From an uncultured Prevotellaceae bacterium (lineage in GTDB: Bacteria; Bacteroidota; Bacteroidia; Bacteroidales; Bacteroidaceae), in the NCBI GenBank assembly GCA_902778255.1, contig CACYXD010000018.1, positions 1 through 64,000 on the forward strand: a stretch of DNA of 64,000 nt, written 5' to 3'. A program made the translations under genes and the position numbers. Under the pieces are notes generated by a model. The model saw nothing but the letters and a program-made list of their open reading frames with translations. It was not told where the DNA came from and did not search any database. How positions within the stretch are numbered: position 1 is the stretch's first letter; each line of letters starts with the position of its first letter. Shown piece after piece: positions 42,164 to 51,079 of this stretch.

Positions 42164-44497
42164 TTATTTATTCAAACGCTTGGGAGCATAGCGCAGATGG
42201 CCGCTCTGGTCGCTTGCCAGACCCTCATAGACAGTAACTGTGACGGGACCATAAACATACATGATATTCTGCGAGCTGGGATCCTGGAGATACTGATTAA
42301 AGGACTGCGTATAATACGAAGAGTATTGCAAATAAATGGTGCTCCTAGTTGTTGCATTGATATATGTTACACCGGCATTGGTCTCTTGATCATAGCTATC
42401 CTGCTTTACAAAGCCCGTGAGTTGATCTGCCTTAGCAACCAAGGCATTATAGTCTTCCTTCGTACCATTATAACACAGTTTACCACCTTTAGTGAAATCG
42501 GTTGACTGGTCGTAAATCAGTGCTACAGGAGCAGCCTTAGACAGGTATGGAGTGAATGAAGGCAGTTTATCGCTGCTTGTCACATCTTTCTCCACATGAC
42601 CAACGGTTGCCACAGGCACCTGAATGCTCTTTGCAATAAGCGTAGCATTGCCTTTCTGATAGTCGATGTCCTCATACTCAGAATCAGGTCCATCGGCACG
42701 ATAGGTCACACGACCCTCAACATCGAATGTGATGTTATTGCCATTACGTGTGGCTGTTACCATGGTCGGAGATATCTCGCCCTGACCATAGTTATAGAGA
42801 GATGATATCATCATGTGACCATTGTAACCTTCGTCATGATAGCTAAAGCTACCTTCAACGGCCTTACCACTAACAAATCCCTTCTCGATAGACACGCTCC
42901 AACCAACGTGACGCCAGTTGTCTTTTTCCATTTCAGCCTCAGTAGGTTCGTCCATACCAGAAATATCGAGATAGTCATCCACGATGGTTGCACCGGCATT
43001 AGCCATTGGCAGAGCCAGAGTATATTCCTTACCATTGTCGTGATAGATCACCACCTGTCCGCTCTTGGCTGTGACAGCCTTGATGGTGATGGTAGGCACT
43101 TCGAGGTCGCCATTGGTCAGAGTAACCTTCTGTGAAACAACGTCGCCTGTCAGGGTGCGTACCTTCAAAACAGCTTCGCCCTGGGCATCAGTAGGTAGCA
43201 TGAAAGCGTACTTACCATCGCTGGCACTGAACACGGGCTTTGTTTCTTTATTATTACCATAGGTAATCCATACTGACGCAATATTGGTACCTGCTTGGTT
43301 ATCAATAGTACCGCTAACCTGGCGCAATGCAGGCAACTTGATCTCGATGTTGACGGTAGCGCCGGCATCTTGCTTTGCAACGTTCTTAATCACTTCAGGT
43401 GTATAGCCACCATAGTCTTCAGAAGCTACCCAGAAGCTAACTTCGGTGTTTTTAGGAATAAAAACGCTGAACCTACCTTCTTTATCTGTATAGGTATATA
43501 CCTGACCGTAGCGCACCTTCTGGAAAGGCATTGGATTACCTTTACCGTCCTTCACGACACCATAAACAGTAGCACGAACATAAGGATAGTCAAGGTTCAC
43601 CCATGAGAAGTGCTCTACCTCGCCCACATAGACATTGCCCTGAAGTGTGGCCATGCCCTCTTCTTCCCAAAGACCAGTAGCCTCGTTAAACGACCACAGG
43701 GGAATTTCATTTGGTGTATCATCCAGGAGACTCTCAGGAATGGGGAAGGTCAACTTTGCCTTCTTACCCTCTTTCAGCTGCAGCTTCTTACCTGCATCGT
43801 CAGTCATGCTCACAGCTGTCATACCGTAAGAAATCAACTGAACCTCCTGACCATTCTCAGCACCATTAACATCTGTACGAACGGCTGCAAGGTCGCCACC
43901 AGGCATCATCTCGGCAAATTCATCTGCATCAGGATCCAGATAGATCATCTCGGTATTCACCGTACCATTATAGGCGTTCCCATTGGCATCTACCATATAA
44001 CCATCGGCAGGCATATCGATCTTCATGCCACCTGCATTCAGGTCTTTCTCGATAGAAGACATATAGCTATCTGTGCTGGCAGCAACGTTGTCATTCTTTG
44101 ACACCATCACGATTTCCCAAGAATCAACATCTGCCTCAGTCATTGAACGCACCACGTCAAAGTAGCCGTCCTTCTTCAGGTCAACAACGGTACGACCTTT
44201 CACCACCTCCACATTCTTCAGGCAGAAAGCACCCATCACGTCAGTGGTGGTGTACACGTTACCACTACCTACAGTAACACCCTGCAGGGCATTTCCTTGC
44301 TTGTCGCGCACGAAGCCCTTCAGTTCGGCCTCCTGCATCTTACCGTTAAGGGTTACCTGACGCTCAGTGTTGACGATGTCCTTCTTGACATAAGGCTCAT
44401 CACTGCCGCTGTCGCTGTCACTACTACTGCTACATGCGCTCAGAGCGAATGCACCTACAAACAGGCTCCCAAGGAGCCAAAGATTGAGTTTCTTCAT
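42164..44497 (-). CDS. Large surface lipoprotein with carboxypeptidase-regulatory-like repeats
   Basis: 777 residues. Signal peptide with lipobox LSAC (~21), followed by a Ser/Asp linker (CSSSSDSDSGSDEP) that often marks surface export. Beta-sandwich modules follow: LKGFVRDKQGNALQGVTVGSG (~60-80), VYGVVKDGKGNPMPFQKV (~325) and a third near residue 410 (VSGTIDNQAGTNIASVWI). The IPLWSFNEATGLWEEEGMA segment resembles CILP/FAM171-like extracellular modules. The C-terminal third is unrecognised. It is in the same run as the smaller lipoprotein just upstream. Confidence 0.78.
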   Translation of the reverse strand: MKKLNLWLLGSLFVGAFALSACSSSSDSDSGSDEPYVKKDIVNTERQVTLNGKMQEAELKGFVRDKQGNALQGVTVGSGNVYTTTDVMGAFCLKNVEVVKGRTVVDLKKDGYFDVVRSMTEADVDSWEIVMVSKNDNVAASTDSYMSSIEKDLNAGGMKIDMPADGYMVDANGNAYNGTVNTEMIYLDPDADEFAEMMPGGDLAAVRTDVNGAENGQEVQLISYGMTAVSMTDDAGKKLQLKEGKKAKLTFPIPESLLDDTPNEIPLWSFNEATGLWEEEGMATLQGNVYVGEVEHFSWVNLDYPYVRATVYGVVKDGKGNPMPFQKVRYGQVYTYTDKEGRFSVFIPKNTEVSFWVASEDYGGYTPEVIKNVAKQDAGATVNIEIKLPALRQVSGTIDNQAGTNIASVWITYGNNKETKPVFSASDGKYAFMLPTDAQGEAVLKVRTLTGDVVSQKVTLTNGDLEVPTITIKAVTAKSGQVVIYHDNGKEYTLALPMANAGATIVDDYLDISGMDEPTEAEMEKDNWRHVGWSVSIEKGFVSGKAVEGSFSYHDEGYNGHMMISSLYNYGQGEISPTMVTATRNGNNITFDVEGRVTYRADGPDSEYEDIDYQKGNATLIAKSIQVPVATVGHVEKDVTSSDKLPSFTPYLSKAAPVALIYDQSTDFTKGGKLCYNGTKEDYNALVAKADQLTGFVKQDSYDQETNAGVTYINATTRSTIYLQYSSYYTQSFNQYLQDPSSQNIMYVYGPVTVTVYEGLASDQSGHLRYAPKRLNK

Positions 44498-44537
44498 AAT
44501 GATTTTAGTTTAAAATTATTGATAAATATTGTTCTTA

Positions 44538-45536
44538 TTATATATTGACTATTTCCGACACATTAAAAGATGCCTGCGCACTTACCACACTACCATTGTC
44601 CAAGGTTCCGCTGAAATTCATGCTGATGGTCTTATCATCCTTTTTGGTAGAAAGGGTTCCTGTAGTAAAGATACAGCCTGTAATAGATTTATCGGTTTCC
44701 TGGGTGGTCACGTTAAAGTAACTACTCTGCACGTCTTCAAAGAAGGCATCCTGACAAGCCGTGATCTGCGGGTTATCATGGAAGAAAATGGTGATTCTGT
44801 ATCTTGTAGCAGATTTCTTCTCCTTGAGCAAAACTGTACTACCCAGGCTCTCTGGTGCCACTTCCACCTTTACAAAAGGAGCCGTCTCTCCTTGACCAAA
44901 GAGGTAATACTCATACGACAAATTAGCATTTCTATCATATTTGATGGTAGCCGCTTCTACCGTATAGGTCTTATCACCTACCTTTATCTCATTAACCTTA
45001 GGATCAGGTGTACCCTCATGGTTATAGACAATCTTATATTTCAGGGGCTTACCATTCACGAGCGTGCCATCGATCACCAAGGTCAGACTGCCATCGTTCA
45101 TGGTAACAGTAGCCGTACCACTCTTAAAGCAAGAAGTGCCATTAAAGTTATCGCCATTTAGGAAGCACCAGTAGTTCTGGGGATAGTTCTGATACTTCAA
45201 GTCAAGCACATCACCTTGTTGGTTACCAAGGTTGATGTGTGTCGTGAACACGACCTCCTCATAGTGCTTCGTCAAATCGATGGTAGTGCTGGTATTCTCG
45301 GCACTTCCTATATTACCGCTAAGTTGGATGCCTTCGCCTGTCAGCGAATACTGCACCACATTATTCGAAATCATCACGCCACACCGTCCCTTATAAGTGA
45401 CACCATCATAGACAAGTGTATTGTCAGCAAGCAATGCAGGCGCATCACCGCCACCTTTCTCATCATCGTCACCACAAGCAACGGCAAATAAGGCCATTGA
45501 GATCATCAATAAAGAATAAAACTTTTTCATATTCAT
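44538..45536 (-). CDS. Lipoprotein with two similar beta domains
   Basis: 332 residues from the second ATG in the frame (MNMKKFYS); 45530 is an alternative. The lipobox ends at VAC (~19-21) and is followed by an acidic CGDDDEKGG. Two related halves are visible: the first ends LVIDGTLVNGKPLKYKIVYN, the second ends MNFSGTLDNGSVVSAQASFN, suggesting a tandem duplication. I know no family for it. It is cotranscribed with the 777-residue lipoprotein and divergent from the membrane AraC gene, whose upstream repeats could govern both. Confidence 0.75.
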   Translation of the reverse strand: MNMKKFYSLLMISMALFAVACGDDDEKGGGDAPALLADNTLVYDGVTYKGRCGVMISNNVVQYSLTGEGIQLSGNIGSAENTSTTIDLTKHYEEVVFTTHINLGNQQGDVLDLKYQNYPQNYWCFLNGDNFNGTSCFKSGTATVTMNDGSLTLVIDGTLVNGKPLKYKIVYNHEGTPDPKVNEIKVGDKTYTVEAATIKYDRNANLSYEYYLFGQGETAPFVKVEVAPESLGSTVLLKEKKSATRYRITIFFHDNPQITACQDAFFEDVQSSYFNVTTQETDKSITGCIFTTGTLSTKKDDKTISMNFSGTLDNGSVVSAQASFNVSEIVNI

Positions 45537-45560
45537 ATCAAGTAGTTTCAAAAATTTATG

Positions 45561-45568
45561 CAAATATA
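45561..45568 (-). promoter_or_regulatory. Promoter -7 box (TATATTTG) of the lipoprotein operon
   Basis: Reverse-strand match 24 nt before ATG 45536. The divergent AraC-type promoter is 118 nt away and the 20-bp direct repeats lie between. Confidence 0.65.
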
Positions 45569-45610
45569 GCCGAAATCACCAGATTTTACGTTTCATTACT
45601 GCAAAACATA

Positions 45611-45652
45611 TTCCTAAAATTGCAATTATTCATTCCCAAAATTGCAATTATT
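45611..45652. promoter_or_regulatory. 20-bp direct repeat, candidate AraC-type operator
   Basis: TTCCtAAAATTGCAATTATT (45611-45630) and TTCCcAAAATTGCAATTATT (45633-45652) differ at one base and repeat with a 22-bp period, about two helical turns. They end 11 nt before the TTG (-33) of the AraC gene's own promoter. Confidence 0.65.
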
Positions 45653-45685
45653 AACAAAAAACCTTGTAATAAAAGGGATTTTGAC

Positions 45686-45693
45686 TACCTTTG
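45686..45693 (+). promoter_or_regulatory. Promoter -7 box (TACCTTTG) of the membrane AraC gene
   Basis: TTG at 45664-45666 lies 19 nt upstream. The ATG is only 8 nt downstream, implying a leaderless mRNA. Confidence 0.7.
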
Positions 45694-45701
45694 CAATTGC
45701 T

Positions 45702-46838
45702 ATGACATACATACTTATCACATCGCTGCCATTCTGGGTATCCATCGTCATGCTGGCTATTGCAGTAAAGACATTGGTGAAGCGTCACGACAAGCCCATG
45801 CGCTGGTTGGTGCTATGGATCATCGCCGTCGCCACGCTCTACGGATGTCACACGGTCTACTTCAACCATATCACATCGATAGTACCCATCACTGATACCA
45901 TCTATGTGGCCATGAACCTACTGGTATATCCATTATACCAAACCTATATTAGCGAGGTCACCAACCGCAGGCCCGTGTCACTCAGACCGAAACTTCTCTA
46001 TCTGATATTCGGCCTTCCAGCCTTGGCAGCCGTTTTGGTTGGCGGTACCTATATCGCTATGACTGCCGGCCAACGGCTGGACTTTATCAACGCCAACCTC
46101 TACAACGGATATACCTATTCCACAACAGGATTGATACTCCTGCAGGAATGGTTACATACAGCTTGCCATATTACTTTTGCCGGCCAAGTAATCATCGTGC
46201 TCTATTTCGGATTCAGAGACATCCGCCGTTTCAACAGCACCATCAGGCAGCTATATGCCGATACGGAGCATCGCGAGATCAAATACATCCCTGCCCTGCT
46301 GCTGATCTTTATCCTGACATCACTATTATCAGCCGTGGTCAATGTACTGGGACGTGATTTCTTCGTGGACTCTTATGTCGTAGCATTCCCTGCCGTAGGT
46401 TTTTCCATATTATTGGCGACGCTGGTGTGGTTGGGCATTACCCAGCATTTCACCATCCACGACATTCCCCAGGAACAGGAAGACGAGACACAGCAGGATG
46501 ACACGAAAGCGGAGCGTGTGCCAACAGCTCAGAGCGCACAGCTATACGCCAAGTTGGAAGACATCATGAATGAGCAGCAGACCTACCTGCAGCAGGATAT
46601 TCTGCTCAACGACGTAGCCAAGCTCCTGGGTACCAACCGCACCTACCTGCTTCGCGCCCTGAGCAGTTGCGCCCACATGACGTTCAAGGAATACATCAAC
46701 CGCAAGCGCATAGCCCATGCCGAGCAGCTGATAGCCAACAACCCCACTATGCCCAAGAGCGAGATAGCCACCCTTTCCGGTTACAACAGTCAGTCATCAT
46801 TCTACAGGAACTACAATCTCTATAGGAGTAAAAATTAA
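45702..46838 (+). CDS. Membrane-anchored AraC family regulator (7TM)
   Basis: 378 residues from ATG 45702, fixed by the promoter at 45686; the upstream frame is excluded. The N-terminal ~270 residues contain about six or seven membrane helices (LPFWVSIVMLAIAV, FGLPALAAVLVGGTYIAM, YIPALLLIFILTSLLSAVV). The C-terminal ~100 residues are an AraC-type DNA-binding domain (LLNDVAKLLGTNRTYLLRAL and KSEIATLSGYNSQSSFYRNY). Regulation by a signal sensed in the membrane is the expected mode. The direct repeats just upstream are probable binding sites, and the divergent lipoprotein genes are likely targets. Confidence 0.88.
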   Translation: MTYILITSLPFWVSIVMLAIAVKTLVKRHDKPMRWLVLWIIAVATLYGCHTVYFNHITSIVPITDTIYVAMNLLVYPLYQTYISEVTNRRPVSLRPKLLYLIFGLPALAAVLVGGTYIAMTAGQRLDFINANLYNGYTYSTTGLILLQEWLHTACHITFAGQVIIVLYFGFRDIRRFNSTIRQLYADTEHREIKYIPALLLIFILTSLLSAVVNVLGRDFFVDSYVVAFPAVGFSILLATLVWLGITQHFTIHDIPQEQEDETQQDDTKAERVPTAQSAQLYAKLEDIMNEQQTYLQQDILLNDVAKLLGTNRTYLLRALSSCAHMTFKEYINRKRIAHAEQLIANNPTMPKSEIATLSGYNSQSSFYRNYNLYRSKN

Positions 46839-46932
46839 TCACCTTCGCGAGAACCTCAAAAAGCAATCGTTAATAAATGTAGAGGGGCAGGAATTTCTTA
46901 ATTCTTCATTCTTCATTTCTAATTATAATTTG

Positions 46933-46940
46933 TACCTTTG
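46933..46940 (+). promoter_or_regulatory. Promoter -7 box (TACCTTTG) of the DUF2723 gene
   Basis: 42 nt before the ATG. An AT-rich TTCTTCATTCTTCATTT repeat lies just upstream. Confidence 0.7.
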
Positions 46941-46982
46941 CACGCTAGAAGAAATTTATAACACTAAAAATAAACCTTTAAA

Positions 46983-49900
46983 ATGAAACAATTCCGTCTC
47001 GTGGACAATATTCTTGGATGGCTGACATTCCTGGTGGCAGCGTTCGTTTATTGTTCAACAATCGAGCCAACAGCCTCGTTCTGGGACTGTCCTGAGTTTA
47101 TTACTACAGGTTACCGTTTGGAAGTTGGTCACCCACCTGGCGCACCCTTCTTCATGCTGACCGCCAACCTATTCTCACAGTTCACCAGCGACCCCACACA
47201 GGTGGCACGCATGGTGAATATGATGAGTGCGCTGCTCTCAGCCACGTGTATCCTATTCCTGTTCTGGAGTATCACGCACCTGGTACGCCGCCTATTCATC
47301 AATGGTTGGGAAGAGCTGAGCACGGCCAAGCTCGTGGCTATCGAGGCCAGCGGACTGGTAGGTGCGCTGATCTATACATTCAGCGACACGTTCTGGTTCT
47401 CAGCTGTCGAGGGTGAGGTATATGCCTACAGTTCGGCTTTCACCGCCGTGGTGTTCTGGCTGATATTGAAATGGGAAGATCATGCCGATGAGCCTCACAG
47501 CGACCGTTGGCTGGTACTGATTATGTATATGACGGGCCTCAGCATCGGCGTACACCTGCTGAACCTGCTGTGCCTGCCTGCCATCGTGCTGGTGTATTAC
47601 TTCAAGCGTTTCCCCAATGCCAACGTCATGGGCAGTATCGTAGCCCTGCTCATCTCGTTTGTGATCCTTGCCGCCGTGCTCTATGGCGTGGTACCAGGCA
47701 TCATCACCGTGGGCGGATGGTTCGAGCTGTTCTTTGTCAACACGCTGGGCATGTCGTTCAACACGGGTGAGTATATCTATCTGTTCCTGCTGGTAGCGCT
47801 GGTGATCTGGGCTATCTACGAGACACAGATGGCCAAAGAGACAAAAGGCAGTTGGATTCGTCAGAACGTGGCCTTCCTCATTGCCATCGGCATGTTGGGT
47901 ATCCCCTTCTACGGCTTTGGCTGGAGTGCGTTCTTCATTGGCTTCGTAGTATTGGCTATTATTGCAGCCATGCTGTTCTTGCCTGGCATTAAGAAGCAGC
48001 TTATCTCTCCACGTTTGAAGAACACCTCGCTGCTCTGTATGCTGATGCTGATGATTGGTTACTCAACGTATGCCGTCATCGTGATCCGTTCGTCGGCCAA
48101 CCCACCGATGGATCAGAACTCGCCCGAGGATATCTTTACGCTGGGCAACTACCTGAGCCGCGACCAGTACGGCTATCGCCCACTGGCTATCGGTCAGGCC
48201 TATAGCTCTGAATATAAGATTGACAAGGAAGGCCATGTAGAGATGGAAGAGGGTGCACCTATCTATCAGCGCAAAGAGAAGAAATCGGCTGACGAGCCCG
48301 ACACCTATTTCGTGGTGAGCACCAAGGACAAGCCCAAGTATGCACAAACTATGCTGTTCCCACGTATGTACTCCAACAACCAGCGCCATATCCAGGACTA
48401 CAACAGTTGGATTGGCGGTGTGGAGGGCACCGAGGTGCCATCAAACTACCGTGATGGTTCGTTTGTGACCATACCCACCCAGTGGGAGAACCTGAAGTTC
48501 TTCTTCGTCTATCAGTGTAACTGGATGTATTGGCGCTACTTCCTCTGGAACTTCGCCGGTCGTCAGAACGATATCCAGGGCCATGGCGAACTGGAGCACG
48601 GCAACTGGCTGTCGGGTATTCCCTTCATCGACAATGCCCGTCTGGGCGACCAGTCGCTACTGCCCGACACGCTGAAGAACAACAAGGGCCACAACGTATT
48701 CTACTGCTTGCCCCTGCTGCTGGGTCTGCTGGGTATCTTCTGGCAACTCTTCATGCGCGGCAAGAAGGGCGTACAGCAGTTCTGGGTGGTAGGTTTCCTG
48801 TTCTTCATGACTGGCTTGGCCATCGTTATCTACCTGAACCAGACGCCACAGCAGCCCCGTGAGCGCGACTATGCCTACGCAGGCTCGTTCTATGCCTACG
48901 CTATCTGGTGTGGCATGGGTGTTGCAGCCCTGATTCAGATGGTATGGAACGTCATCAAGCAATATAAGGAGGTGACAGCCTCTATCATTGGTGTCGCAGC
49001 CCTGCTCGTTCCCATCCAGATGGTTTCACAGACCTGGGACGACCACGACCGCAGCGGACGCTTTACCTGTCGTGACTTCGGTCAGAACTACTTGATGTCA
49101 CTGCAGGAAGAGGGCAACCCCATCGTGTTCACCAATGGCGACAACGACACCTTCCCACTCTGGTATAATCAGGACACGGAGGGTGTGCGTACAGATGCCC
49201 GTGTGTGCAACCTGTCGTACCTGCAGACCGACTGGTATATCGACCAGATGATTCGTCCTGCCTACGACTCCCCTGCCCTGCCCATCACATGGAGCCGACT
49301 GGAGTATTGTTCAGGTACGAATGAATATGTACGCGTAGATAACAAGATACGCAAGGCCATCACATTGCTGCAGCAGCTGTATCCTGAAGAGACCAAGGAA
49401 CTCTTTGGCGAAAATCCCTTTGAGCTGAAGAACGTGCTGGAATACTGGGTGCGCGACCATCGTAGTGCCGAACTCAAGCAGCGCCAGAAGAACGCTATCG
49501 AGTTTGCCTACATGAAGATGCCCGAGATACTCAACGACCGCTACTACAGTCTTGACGAGAGTCTCTGCGTCATTCCTACCGACACCGTCTATATGACCAT
49601 CGACAAGGAGGCCGTGAAGAAGAGCGGCATGATGCTGCAGGGCGCCAGCGACTCTACCGACATCGACGCAGCCATACCCGACCGCATGACCATCTCGCTG
49701 GCAGGACTGGGCGGACTGGACAAGAGCAAGCTCATGATGCTCGAGATGCTGGCCAATGCCAACTGGACCCGTCCTATCTACGTGGCCTATACCGTGGGTC
49801 AGGAGAACTACATGAACCTGGGCGACAACTTCGTACAGGAGGGTCTGACCAACCGTATCACCCCCTTCACCACCAGCATTGGCGACAAGCCCGTGCCAGG

Positions 49901-50444
49901 CATGAAGAACTTCGATACCGATAAGACCTACAACAACGTGATGAAGCGCTTCAAGTTCGGTGGTGCCAACACACCAGGCATCTATCTCGACGAGACGGTG
50001 ATGCGTATGTGCTATACCCACCGCCGACTGATGGTGAAACTGGCCACCAACCTGTATAACGAGGGCGACAAGAAACGTGCTGCCGAGGTGCTCGACCGTG
50101 CTGAGCAGGAATTGCCTGCTTGCAACGTGCCCCACGACTTCCAAAGCTCGTCGATCGAGATGGCACAGGTCTATGCTGCTCTCGGCAATACCGAGAAAGC
50201 CACCGAGATACTCAACGAGATGTGGAAGAACTCGGAGCAGAGCATGATGTTCTACACCTCACTCGACCACAGCAAGTTCAAGGGCACAGAGTCCAACTGC
50301 CAGCTCCATCTGTTCTACATCATGCGCCACCTCATCAATATTGCCGACTCCTTCGACGAGGAACTGGCCAATAAGTATGAGGCATCCTTGAATGTCCTCG
50401 CCGAAAGATATATCAGCAAGGGCGGACAGCTGCCGAATTATTAA
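46983..50444 (+). CDS. DUF2723 membrane glycosyltransferase-like protein
   Basis: 1153 residues. The N-terminal ~600 residues contain about ten to twelve membrane helices with the family signature FWDCPEFITTGYRLEVGHPPGAP (shown here only in part: WDCPEF near ~33 and GHPPGAPFF near ~50), a GT-C type fold resembling PMT O-mannosyltransferases. A periplasmic part follows and the last ~150 residues have TPR-like units (GNTEKATEILNEMWKNS). It probably transfers sugar from a lipid donor to protein or glycan. Its specificity is unknown. The deacetylase gene starts 4 nt later. Confidence 0.88.
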   Translation: MKQFRLVDNILGWLTFLVAAFVYCSTIEPTASFWDCPEFITTGYRLEVGHPPGAPFFMLTANLFSQFTSDPTQVARMVNMMSALLSATCILFLFWSITHLVRRLFINGWEELSTAKLVAIEASGLVGALIYTFSDTFWFSAVEGEVYAYSSAFTAVVFWLILKWEDHADEPHSDRWLVLIMYMTGLSIGVHLLNLLCLPAIVLVYYFKRFPNANVMGSIVALLISFVILAAVLYGVVPGIITVGGWFELFFVNTLGMSFNTGEYIYLFLLVALVIWAIYETQMAKETKGSWIRQNVAFLIAIGMLGIPFYGFGWSAFFIGFVVLAIIAAMLFLPGIKKQLISPRLKNTSLLCMLMLMIGYSTYAVIVIRSSANPPMDQNSPEDIFTLGNYLSRDQYGYRPLAIGQAYSSEYKIDKEGHVEMEEGAPIYQRKEKKSADEPDTYFVVSTKDKPKYAQTMLFPRMYSNNQRHIQDYNSWIGGVEGTEVPSNYRDGSFVTIPTQWENLKFFFVYQCNWMYWRYFLWNFAGRQNDIQGHGELEHGNWLSGIPFIDNARLGDQSLLPDTLKNNKGHNVFYCLPLLLGLLGIFWQLFMRGKKGVQQFWVVGFLFFMTGLAIVIYLNQTPQQPRERDYAYAGSFYAYAIWCGMGVAALIQMVWNVIKQYKEVTASIIGVAALLVPIQMVSQTWDDHDRSGRFTCRDFGQNYLMSLQEEGNPIVFTNGDNDTFPLWYNQDTEGVRTDARVCNLSYLQTDWYIDQMIRPAYDSPALPITWSRLEYCSGTNEYVRVDNKIRKAITLLQQLYPEETKELFGENPFELKNVLEYWVRDHRSAELKQRQKNAIEFAYMKMPEILNDRYYSLDESLCVIPTDTVYMTIDKEAVKKSGMMLQGASDSTDIDAAIPDRMTISLAGLGGLDKSKLMMLEMLANANWTRPIYVAYTVGQENYMNLGDNFVQEGLTNRITPFTTSIGDKPVPGMKNFDTDKTYNNVMKRFKFGGANTPGIYLDETVMRMCYTHRRLMVKLATNLYNEGDKKRAAEVLDRAEQELPACNVPHDFQSSSIEMAQVYAALGNTEKATEILNEMWKNSEQSMMFYTSLDHSKFKGTESNCQLHLFYIMRHLINIADSFDEELANKYEASLNVLAERYISKGGQLPNY

Positions 50445-50448
50445 GCCA

Positions 50449-51063
50449 ATGTTTATAGAGCAACCAGCGATATACCTTAGATGGCTCTATCCTAAAGCCC
50501 TATGGAGAATGGACCGTCGCGAACACGCAGTCTATCTGACGTTCGACGACGGCCCCATCCCCGAGGCAACGCCGTTTATCCTCGACACGTTGCGTGATGA
50601 AGGTGTCAAAGCCACCTTCTTCTGCGTGGGCGACAACGTGCGTAAATATCCTGAGCTCTTTAAACGGATCTTGGACGAAGGGCACAAGGTGGGCAACCAC
50701 ACCCACAACCATATCGGCAGTCTGCGCCATAGCATCAAGGAATACAGCTATAACGTGGAGAAAGCCAATGCCTATATCCACAGCCGACTGATGCGCCCGC
50801 CTCACGGATGGATGCGACTGCCCCATTATGCGTGGCTGTCCAGAAAGTTCAAGATTGTGATGTGGGACCTTGTCACTCGCGACTACTCCAAATTGCTTAC
50901 TGCCGAGGATGTGGTGAACAATGTGAAGCGCTATGCCCGCAATGGTTCCATCATTACTTTCCACGATTCCTTAAAGTCTATTGACAAACTGAAAATAGCC
51001 CTGCCCCAGAGCATCCAATGGCTCAAGGAGCAAGGCTATGAATTTAAGGTATTTGACTATTAA
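50449..51063 (+). CDS. Polysaccharide deacetylase (NodB-type)
   Basis: 204 residues from ATG 50449, after the DUF2723 stop. The NodB motif 1 is YLTFDDGPIPEATP (~32-45), motif 2 is GNHTHNH (~85-91), motif 3 is RPPHGWMRLP, and the C-terminal His is in IITFHDS. It deacetylates N-acetyl sugars of peptidoglycan or surface glycans. No signal peptide is visible, so it is either cytoplasmic or anchored by an unrecognised N-terminus. It is probably cotranscribed with the DUF2723 gene and the pair may work on one envelope glycan. Confidence 0.9.
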   Translation: MFIEQPAIYLRWLYPKALWRMDRREHAVYLTFDDGPIPEATPFILDTLRDEGVKATFFCVGDNVRKYPELFKRILDEGHKVGNHTHNHIGSLRHSIKEYSYNVEKANAYIHSRLMRPPHGWMRLPHYAWLSRKFKIVMWDLVTRDYSKLLTAEDVVNNVKRYARNGSIITFHDSLKSIDKLKIALPQSIQWLKEQGYEFKVFDY

Positions 51064-51079
51064 ACAGCTTCTGTTTTTT
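51063..51079 (+). terminator. Small terminator after the deacetylase gene
   Basis: AACAG-CTT-CTGTT (51063-51075) followed by a run of Ts. It overlaps the end of the convergent glnN gene. Confidence 0.4.

Noticed and set aside
46845-46890. Segment sharing GAGAACCTnAAAAA with 9355-9370 in the opposite orientation
   Set aside because: The shared part is only about 15 bases and could be chance in AT-rich DNA, so no repeat family is claimed.
49311-50144. 277-codon ORF opposite the DUF2723 gene
   Set aside because: Shadow ORF; the plus strand has clear family features.
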